This document shows, piece by piece, positions 51,601-61,301 of a stretch of 64,000 bases of DNA; positions within the stretch are counted from its first letter, which is position 1; each line of letters starts with the position of its first letter. The notes below the pieces were generated by a model. The model saw only the letters and a list, made by a program, of their open reading frames with translations, ran no database searches and was not told the DNA's origin. Origin of the DNA: Lates calcarifer (lineage: Eukaryota; Chordata; Actinopteri; Centropomidae); assembly GCF_001640805.2 (NCBI RefSeq), contig NC_066836.1:1697798-1761797 (forward strand), written 5' to 3'. Made by a program: the position numbers and the translations under genes.

Positions 51601-54268
51601 TCAAAAAATGTCATAGTACAGTATGGCGTTAAAAAAGTGACAAAAATGTCATAGTATAGTAAGGCATCAAGAAAGTGTCAAAAATATCATAGTATAGTAT
51701 GGCGTCAAAAAAGTGACAAAAATGTCATAGTATAGTATGGCATTAAAAAAGTGACAAAAATGTCATAGTATAGTATGGCGTCAAAAACGGTCAAAAAATG
51801 TCATAGTATAGTATGGCGTTAAAAAAGTGACAAAAATGTCATAGTATAGTATGTCGTCAAAAAAGTGACAAAAATGTCATAGTATAGTATGTCGTCAAAA
51901 AAGTGACAAAAATGTCATAGTATAGTATGGCGTTAAAAAAGTGACAAAAATGTCAAAGTGTAGTATGGCGTCAAAAACGGTCAAAAAATGTCATAGTACA
52001 GTATGGCGTTAAAAAAGTGACAAAAATGTCAAAGTATAGTATGGCATTAAAAAAGTGACAAAAATGTCATAGTATAGTATGGCGTCAAAAAAGTGACAAA
52101 AATGTCAAAGTATAGTATGGCGTCAAAAACGGTCAAAAAATGTCATAGTATAGTATGGCGTTAAAAAAGTGACAAAAATGTCATAGTATAGTATGTCGTC
52201 AAAAAAGTGACAAAAATGTCATAGTATAGTATGTCGTCAAAAAAGTGACAAAAATGTCATAGTATAGTATGGCGTTAAAAAAGTGACAAAAATGTCAAAG
52301 TGTAGTATGGCGTCAAAAACGGTCAAAAAATGTCATAGTATAGTATGGCGTTAAAAAAGTGACAAAAATGTCATAGTATAGTAAGGCATCAAAAAAGTGA
52401 CAAAAATGTCATAGTATAGTAAGGCGTCAAAAAAGTGACAAAAATGTCATAGTATAGTAAGGTGTCAAAAACGGTCAAAAAATGTCATAGTATGGCATCC
52501 AAAACGGTCAAAATAGTATGGCGTTAAAAAATGACAAAAATGTCATAGTATAGCATGGCGTCCAAAATGGTCAAAAAATGTCATAGTATAATAAGGCGTT
52601 AAAAAAGTGACAAAAATGTCATAGTATAGTATGGCGTCAAAAAAGTGACAAAAATGTCATAGTATAGTATGGCGTTAAAAAAGTGACAAAAATGTCATAG
52701 TATAGTATGGTGTCCAAAACGGTCAAAAAATGTCATAGGATAGTATGGCGTCCTAAACGGTCAAAAAATATCATGGTATAGTATGGCGACCAAAACGGTC
52801 AAAAAATGTCATAGTATAGTATGGCGTTAAAAAAGTGACAAAAATGTCATAGTATAGTATGGCGTCAAAAACGGTCAAAAAATGTCATAGTATAGTATGG
52901 CGTTAAAAAAGTGACAAAAATGTCATAGTATAGTATGGCGTCAAAAAAGTGACAAAAATGTCAAAGTGTAGTATGGCGTCAAAAACAGTCAAAAAATGTC
53001 ATAGTACAGTATGGCGTTAAAAAAGTGACAAAAATGTCAACGTATAGTAAGGCATCAAGAAAGTGTCAAAAATATCATAGTATAGTATGGCGTCAAAAAA
53101 GTGACAAAAATGTCATAGTATAGTATGGCGTCAAAAAAGTGACAAAAATGTCATAGTATAGTATGGCGTCAAAAAAGTGACAAAAATGTCATGTCATAGT
53201 ATAGTATGGCGTCAAAAACGGTCAAAAAATGTCATAGTATAGTATGGCGTTAAAAAAGTGACAAAAATGTCATAGTATAGTAAGGCATCAAAAAAGTGAC
53301 AAAAATGTCATAGTATAGTAAGGCGTCAAAAAAGTGACAAAAATGTCATAGTATAGTATGGCATCCAAAACGGTCAAAATAGTATGGCGTTAAAAAATGA
53401 CAAAAATGTCATAGTATAGCATGGCGTCCAAAATGGTCAAAAAATGTCATAGTATAATAAGGCGTTAAAAAAGTGACAAAAATGTCATAGTATAGTATGG
53501 CGTTAAAAAAGTGACAAAAATGTCATAGTATAGTATGGCGTTAAAAAAGTGACAAAAATGTCAAAGTATAGTATGGCGTCAAAAATGGTCAAAAAATGTC
53601 ATAGTATAGTATGGCGTTAAAAAAGTGACAAAAATGTCATAGTATAGTATGGTGTCCAAAACAGTCAAAAAATGTCATAGGATAGTATGGCGTCCTAAAC
53701 GGTCAAAAATATCATGGTATAGTATGGCGACCAAAACGGTCAAAAAATGTCATAGTATAGTATGGCGTTAAAAAAGTGACAAAAATGTCATAGTATAGTA
53801 TGGCGTCAATAACGGTCAAAAAATGTCATAGTACAGTATGGCGTTAAAAAAGTGACAAAAATGTCATAGTATAGTATGGCGTCAAAAAAGTGACAAAAAT
53901 GTCATAGTATAGTATGGCATTAAAAAAGTGACAAAAATGTCATAGTATAGTAAGGTGTCAAAAACGGTCAAAAAATGTCATAGTATGGCATCCAAAACGG
54001 TCAAAATAGTATGGCGTTAAAAAAGTGACAGAAATGTCATAGTATAGTAAGGCATCAAGAAAGTGTCAAAAATATCATAGTATAGTATGGCGTCAAAAAA
54101 GTGACAAAAATGTCATAGTATAGTATGGCATTAAAAAAGTGACAAAAATGTCATATTATAGTAGGGTGTAAAAAATGATCCAAAAATGTCATAGTAAGGC
54201 ATCAAAAAATGTGAAAAAATGTCATTGTATAATATGGTGTCAAAAAATGTGAAAAAATGTCATTGTAT
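48683..54268. repeat. 38-bp minisatellite/satellite array 1
   Basis: The unit is gtcatagtatagtatggcgt followed by either taaaaaagtgacaaaaat or caaaaacggtcaaaaaat (38 bp). Shorter variants omit one 'tagta' or part of a unit. The length corresponds to roughly 145 units. The two unit types are interspersed in complex higher-order blocks, some repeated nearly exactly within the array (for example the block beginning at about 49957 recurs at about 50608, 52457 and 53951). It forms most of the third intron of the proposed transcription unit. Open frames within it are by-products of repetition. Confidence 0.95.
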
Positions 54269-54317
54269 CCTCTGTGGTCAGTGTCACAAAATTGATTACT
54301 ATGTTCTGTCTCTGCAG

Positions 54318-54560
54318 GAGGAGGAGAAGACTGCATCATCTAAGAGGACAACAAGAGTAGTAAAATGTTCTTGAAGATGTCTAGAGATGTATAAGATTTT
54401 AATAAGCATGTCCTCATATGTGATCATCACTACATGAAATGTGGGGTGAGAGAATAAAAAGATGTGTCTCCAAGTGGTCAAATATCTGTCATTATCTTTA
54501 CTGTGGTTTGTTAAATGTTGTCTGTAACAGAATCAATAAAGTTGTTGCTTAACTTTTGAG
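54318..54560 (+). other. Proposed terminal exon with poly(A) signals
   Basis: Non-repetitive DNA between the satellite and the telomeric block, starting after ttctgtctctgcag. It carries two AATAAA signals (54453 and 54535), the second followed by GTTG/TTGAG-type sequence. The first frame is short (EEEKTASSKRTTRVVKCS then stop). It is the only unique sequence for kilobases on either side. Confidence 0.5.
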
Positions 54561-54638
54561 TTGAGTTTCTCTATTTTCAAATGAATATCATGAAAATGAT
54601 TTTGTAATGCAGAAATGCCAATGATTCTCTATTTGTAG

Positions 54639-56183
54639 CCTAACCCTAACCCTAACCCTAACCTCCGACTATGAGTGGATGAAGCCGCAACCCTAACCCT
54701 AATGTATGGCTAAAAGTCCTAACCCTAACCTCCAGCTAAAAGTGGCTAAAAGTCGCAACCCTAACCCTAACCCTAACCCCTAACCCTAACCCTTGGCAAA
54801 ACTGGCTAAAAGTCGCAACCCTAACCCTAACCCTAACCCTAATGTATGGCTAAAAGTCCTAACCCTAACCTCCAGCTAAAAGTGGCTAAAAGTCGCAACC
54901 CTAACCCTAACCCTAACCCTGACTAAAAGTGGTAACCCTAACCCTAACCCTAACCTCTGGCTAAAAGTGGCTAAAAGTTGTAACCCTAACCCTAACCCTA
55001 ACCCTTGGTAAAACTGGCTAAAAGTTGCAACCCTAACCCTAACCCTAACCCTTGGTAAAACTGGCTAAAAGTTGCAACCCTAACCCTAGCCCTAACCGTC
55101 GGCTAAAAGTCGTAACCCTAACCCTAACCTCCAGCTAACCCTAACCCTAACCCTAACCCTGACTAAAAGTGGTAACCCTAACCCTAACCCTAACCTCTGG
55201 CTAAAAGTGGCTAAAAGTTGTAACCCTAACCCTAACCCTAACCGTCGGCTAAAAGTCGTAACCCTAACCCTAACCTCCAGCTAACCCTAACCCTAACCCT
55301 AACCCTGACTAAAAGTGGTAACCCTAACCCTAACCCTAACCTCCGGCTAACCCTAACCCTAACCTCTGGCTAAAAGTGGCTAAAAGTTGTAACCCTAACC
55401 CTAACCCTAACCCTTGGTAAAACTGGCTAAAAGTCGCAACCCTAACCCTATCCCTAACCTCAGGCTAAAAGTTGTAACCCTAATCCTAACCTCCAGCTAA
55501 CCCTAACCCTAACCCTAACCCTGACTAAAAGTTGTAACCCTAACCCTAATCCTAACCCTTGGTAAAACTGGCTAAAAGTCGCAACCCTAACCCTAACCCT
55601 AACCGTCGGCTAAAAGTCGTAACCCTAACCCTAACCTCCAGCTAACCCTAACCCTAACCCTAACCCTGACTAAAAGTGGTAACCCTAACCCTAACCCTAA
55701 CCTCCGGCTAACCCTAACCTCTGGCTAAAAGTGGCTAAAAGTTGTAACCCTAACCCTAACCCTAACCCTTGGTAAAACTGGCTAAAAGTTGCAACCCTAA
55801 CCCTAACCCTAACCTCCGGCTAAAAGTGGCTAAAAGTCGCAACCCTAATCCTAACCCTAACCTCCGGCTAAAAGTGGCTAAAAGTCGCAACCCTAACCCT
55901 AACCGTCGGCTAAAAGTCGCAACCCTAACCCTAACCTCCAGCTAAAAGTGGCTAAAAGTCGCAACCCTAATCCTAACCTCCAGCTAACCCTAACCCTAAC
56001 CCTAACCCTGACTAAAAGTGGTAACCCTAACCCTAACCCTAACCTCCGGCTAACCCTAACCTCTGGCTAAAAGTGGCTAAAAGTTGTAACCCTAACCCTA
56101 ACCCTAACCCTTGGTAAAACTGGCTAAAAGTTGCAATCCTAACCCTAACCCTAACCTCCGGCTAAAAGTGGCTAAAAGTCGCA
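54639..56183. repeat. Interstitial telomeric repeat block, (CCCTAA)n interrupted
   Basis: Runs of 2-5 perfect ccctaa units alternate with short spacers such as cctccggctaaaagtggcta, aaagtcgcaac and cttggtaaaactggc. This makes a compound repeat of about 45-75 bp over 1.5 kb. The C-rich strand is on top throughout. It is not a chromosome end, because it is embedded between two arrays of the same satellite. Confidence 0.95.
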
Positions 56184-59100
56184 ATGTCATGGTATAGTAA
56201 GGCATCAAAAAAGTGAAAAAAATGTCATAGTATAGTATGGTGTCAAAAACAGTCAAAAAATGTCATAGTATAGTATGGCGTCCAAAACGGTCAAAATAGT
56301 ATGGCGTTAAAAAAGTGACAAAAATGTCATAGTATGGCGTCCAAAACGGTCAAAAAATATCATGGTATACTATGGCGTCCAAAACGGTCAAAAAATGTCA
56401 TAGTATAGTATGGCATCCAAAATGGTCAAAAAATATCATGGTATAGTATGGTGTCCAAAATGGTCAAAAAATGTCATAGTATAATGAGGCGTCAAAAAAG
56501 TGACAAAAATGTCAAAGTATAGTATGGTGTCAAAAACAGTCAAAAAATGTCATAGTCTAATATGGTGTCCAAAACAGTCAAAAAATGTCATAGTATAGTA
56601 TGGCATTAAAAAAGTGACAAAAATGTCACGGTATAGTAAGGCGTCAAAAAAGTGAAAAAAATGTCATAGTATAGTATGGTGTCAAAAACAGTCAAAAAAT
56701 GTCATAGTATAGTATGGCGTCCAAAACGGTCAAAATAGTATGGCGTTAAAAAAGTGACAAAAATGTCATAGTATGGCGTCCAAAACGGTCAAAAAATATC
56801 ATGGTATACTATGGCATCCAAAACGGTCAAAAAATGTCATAGTATAGTATGGTGTCAAAAACAGTCAAAAAATGTCATAGTATAGTATGGCATTAAAAAA
56901 GTGACAAAAATGTCATAGTATAGTAAGGCGTCAAAAAAGTGACAAAAATGTCATAGTATAGTATGGCATTAAAAAAGTGACAAAAATGTCATAGTATAGT
57001 AAGGCATCAAAAAAGTGACAAAAATGTCATAGTACAGTATGGTGTCAAAAACAGTCAAAAAATGTCATAGTATAGTATGGCGTCCAAAACGGTCAAAATA
57101 GTATGGCGTTAAAAAAGTGACAAAAATGTCATAGCGTAGTATGGCATCCAAAATGGTCAAAAAATGTCATAGTATAATAAGGCGTTGAAAAAGTGACAAA
57201 AATGTCACGGTATAGTAAGGCGTCAAAAAAGTGAAAAAAATGTCATAGTATAGTATGGTGTCAAAAACAGTCAAAAAATGTCATAGTATAGTATGGCGTC
57301 CAAAACGGTCAAAATAGTATGGCGTTAAAAAAGTGACAAAAATGTCATAGTATGGCGTCCAAAACGGTCAAAAAATATCATGGTATACTATGGCATCCAA
57401 AACGGTCAAAAAATGTCATAGTATAGTATGGCGTTAAAAAAGTGACAAAAATGTCATAGTATAGTAAGGCGTCAAAAAAGTGACAAAAATGTCATAGTAT
57501 AGTATGGCATTAAAAAAGTGACAAAAATGTCATAGTATAGTAAGGCATCAAAAAAGTGACAAAAATGTCATAGTACAGTATGGTGTCAAAAACAGTCAAA
57601 AAATGTCATAGTATAGTATGGCGTCCAAAACGGTCAAAATAGTATGGCGTTAAAAAAGTGACAAAAATGTCATAGCGTAGTATGGCGTCAAAAACGGTCA
57701 AAAAATGTCATAGTATACTAAGACGTCAAAAAAGTGACAAAAATGTCATAGTATAGTATGGTGTCAAAAATAGTGAAAAAAATGTCATAGTATAGTATCA
57801 AAAATGGTTAAAAAATTTCATAGTATAGTAAGGTGTCAAAAACCATCAAAAAATATCATAGTATAGTATGGTATGGTATCAAAAGTGACAAAAATGTGAT
57901 AGTATAGTATGGTGTCAAAAACAGTCAAAAAATGTCATAGTATAGTATGGCGTTAAAAAAGTGACAAAAATGTCATAGTATAGTATGGTGTCAAAAAAGT
58001 GACAAAAATGTCATAGTATAGTATGGTGTCACAAATAGTCAAAAAATGTCATAGTATAGTATGACGTTTAAAAAGTGACAAAAATGTCATAGTATAGTAA
58101 GGCATCAAAAACAGTCAAAAAATGTCATAGTATAGTAAGGCATCAAAAACAGTCAAAAAATGTCATAGTATAGTATGGCATCCAAAACGGTCAAAATAGT
58201 ATGGCGTTAAAAAAGTGACAAAAATGTCATAGTATAGTATGGTGTCAAAAAAGTGACAAAAATGTCATAGTAAAGTATGGTGTCACAAACAGTCAAAAAA
58301 TGTCATAGTATAGTATGACGTTAAAAAAGTGACAAAAATGTCATAGTATAGTAAGGCATCAAAAACAGTCAAAAAATGTCATAGTATAGTATGGTGTCGA
58401 AAACAGTCAAAAAATGTCATAGTATAGTATGGCGTTAAAAAAGTGTCAAAAATGTCATAGTATAGTAAGACGTCAAAAAAGTGACAAAAATGTCATAGTA
58501 TAGTATGGTGTCAAAAATGGTCAAAAAATGTCATAGTATAGTATGGCGTTAAAAAAGTGTCAAAAATGTCATAGTATAGTATGGTGTCAAAAATGGTCAA
58601 AAAATGTCATAGTATAGTATGGCATTAAAAAAGTGACAAAAATGTCATAGTATAGTAAGGCATCAAAAAAGTGACAAAAATGTCACGGTATAGTAAGGCG
58701 TCAAAAAAGTGAAAAAAATGTCATAGTATAGTATGGCGTCCAAAACGGTCAAAATAGTATGGCGTTAGAAAAGTGACAAAAATGTCATAGTATGGCGTCC
58801 AAAACGGTCAAAAAATATCATGGTATACTATGGCATCCAAAACGGTCAAAAAATGTCATAGTATAGTATGGTGTCAAAAACAGTCAAAAAATGTCATAGT
58901 ATAGTATGGCGTTAAAAAAGTGACAAAAATGTCATAGTATAGTATGGTGTCAAAAACAGTCAAAAAATGTCATAGTATAGTATGGCGTCCAAAACGGTCA
59001 AAATAGTATGGCGTTAAAAAAGTGACAAAAATGTCATAGTATGGTGTCCAAAACGGTCAAAAAATATCATAGTATAGTATGGCGTTAAAAATGGTCAAAA

Positions 59101-61301
59101 AATGTGATAGTATAGTATGGCGTTAAAAAAGTGACAAAAATGTCATAGTATAGTAAGGCATCAAAAAAGTGACAAAAATGTCATAGTATAGTATGGCGTT
59201 AAAAAAGTGACAAAAATGTCATAGTATGGCGTCAAAAACGGTCAAAAAATGTCATAGTATACTAAGACGTCAAAAAAGTGACAAAAATGTCATAGTATAG
59301 TATGGTGTCAAAAATGGTTAAAAAATTTCATAGTATAGTAAGGTGTCAAAAACCATCAAAAAATATCATAGTATAGTATGGTATGGTATCAAAAGTGACA
59401 AAAATGTGATAGTATAGTATGGTGTCAAAAACAGTCAAAAAATGTCATAGTATAGTATGACGTTAAAAAAGTGACAAAAATGTCATAGTATAGTAAGGCA
59501 TCAAAAAAGTGACAAAAATGTCATAGTATAGTATGGTGTCAAAAAAGTGAAAAAAATGTCATAGTATAGTATGGTGTCAAAAATGGTCAAAAAATGTCAT
59601 AGTATAGTATGGCATCCAAAACGGTCAAAATAGTATGGCGTTAAAAAAGTGACAAAAATGTCATAGTATAGCATGGTGTCCAAAACGGTCAAAAAATGTC
59701 ATAGTGTAGTATGGCGTCCAAAATGGTCAAAAAATGTCATAGTATAATAAGGCGTTGAAAAAGTGACAAAAATGTCATAGTATAGTATGGTGTCAAAAAT
59801 GGTGACAAAAATGTCATAGTATAGTATGGTGTCAAAAATGGTCAAAAAATGTCATAGTATAGTATGGCATCCAAAACGGTCAAAATAGTATGGCGTTAAA
59901 AAAGTGACAAAAATGTCATAGTATAGCATGGTGTCCAAAACGGTCAAAAAATGTCATAGTGTAGTATGGCGTCCAAAATGGTCAAAAAATGTCATAGTAT
60001 AATAAGGCGTTGAAAAAGTGACAAAAATGTCATAGTATAGTATGGTGTCAAAAATGGTGACAAAAATGTCATAGTATAGTAAGGTGTCAAAAACCACCAA
60101 AAAATGTGAGTGTAGTATGGTGTCAAAAATAGTCAAAAAATGTCATAGTATAGTAAGGTGTCAAAAATGGTCAAAAAATGTCATAGCGTCAAAAATGGTA
60201 TAAAAATGTCATATGGTGTCAAAAATGGTCAAAAAATGTCATAGTATAGCAAGGTGTCAAAAACCATTAAAAAATGTCATAGTACAGTATGGAATCAAAA
60301 AAATTGAAAAAATGTCATAGTATAGTAATGGCGTCAAAAAAAGTGATAAAAATGTCACAGTATAGTATGGTGTCAAAAAATGTGAAAAAATGTCATAGTA
60401 TAGTAAGGCGTCCAAAAAAAGTGACAAAAATGTCATAGTATAGTAAGGGGTCAAAAACAGTCAAAAAATGTCACAGTATAGTAGGGCATCAAAAACCATC
60501 AAAAAATGTCACAGTATAGTAAGGAGTCAAAAAAGTGATAAAATGTCATATGGTGTCAAAAATGGCGTCCAAAACGGTCAAAAAATATCATAGTATAATA
60601 TGGTGTCAAAAACAGTCAAAAAATGTCATAGTATAGTAAGGCATCAAAAACAGTCAAAAAAGTCATAGTATAGTAGGGCATCAAAAAAAGTGACAAAAAT
60701 GTCATAATATAGTAAGGCATTAAAAAAGTGACAAAAATGTCATAGTATGGTGTCAAAAACAGTCAAAAAAATGTCATAGTATAGTAATGGCGTCAAAAAA
60801 GGTGACAAAAATGTCATAGTATAGTATGGTGTCAAAAAATTTGAAAAAATTTCATAGTATAGTAAGACGTCAAAAAAAAGTGACAAAAATGTCATAGTAT
60901 AGTATGGTGTCAAAAACAGTCAAAAAATGTCACAGTATAGTATGGTGTCAACAACAGTCAAAAAATGTCATAGTATAGTAGTGCGTCAAAAACCATCAAA
61001 AAATGTCATAGTATAGTAAGGCGTCAAAAAAGTGATAAAATGTCATATGGTGTCAAAAATGGTCAAAAAATGTCATAGTATAGTATGGGGTCAAAAATGG
61101 TCAAAAAATGTCATAGTATAGTAGGGCGTCAAAAATGGTCAAAAAATGTCATAGTATAGTAAGGTGTCAAAAACGGTCAAAAATTGATATAGTATAGGAA
61201 GGCATCAAAAAGGTGGAAAAAATGTCATAGTAGTGTAAGGTGTCAATAACAGCCAAAAAAAGTCACAGTATAATAAGGCGTCAAAATGTCATAGTAAGGC
61301 A
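56184..61301. repeat. 38-bp satellite array 2
   Basis: Same unit and orientation as array 1, starting abruptly at the last telomeric spacer (gtcgcaatgtcatgg). Higher-order duplications are visible: a block with gtcacggtatagtaaggcgt at 56624 recurs at 57204 (580 bp apart) and about 58682, and a block at about 59610 recurs at about 59868. From about 60080 to the end, units are increasingly diverged and irregular, as at old satellite edges. Confidence 0.95.

Larger units (their letters stand above)
46290..54560 (+). ncRNA. Unrecognised four-exon transcription unit (lncRNA or micropeptide gene)
   Basis: Proposed exons: about 46290-46421 (donor gcgaag|gtaagg), 47208-47268 (acceptor ttttccag, donor acag|gtatat), 48069-48285 (acceptor tttcctccag, donor ctccag|gtaatt) and 54318-about 54560 (acceptor tctctgcag, poly(A) signals AATAAA at 54453 and 54535). 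The signals are strong and consistently on the + strand, downstream of the CCAAT promoter. The third intron, about 6.0 kb, is almost entirely 38-bp satellite. No homology was recognised. The only ATG-initiated frame across exons 2-3 is 61 codons; its stop lies 65 nt before the last junction, which could trigger nonsense-mediated decay if translated. An alternative is a decayed protein gene. Confidence 0.45.

Noticed and set aside
48683..54268. CRISPR-like regularly spaced repeat array
   Set aside because: The units are contiguous with no unique spacers, and the context is a vertebrate genome; it is tandem satellite DNA.
54639..56183. True chromosome end (telomere)
   Set aside because: The block is interrupted by spacers and followed by more than 7 kb of further sequence, including more of the same satellite.
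59954..60454. Minus-strand ORFs with repeated 'LYYDIFVT'-like peptides
   Set aside because: They are by-products of translating the 38-bp satellite; 38 is not a multiple of three and frames break every few units.
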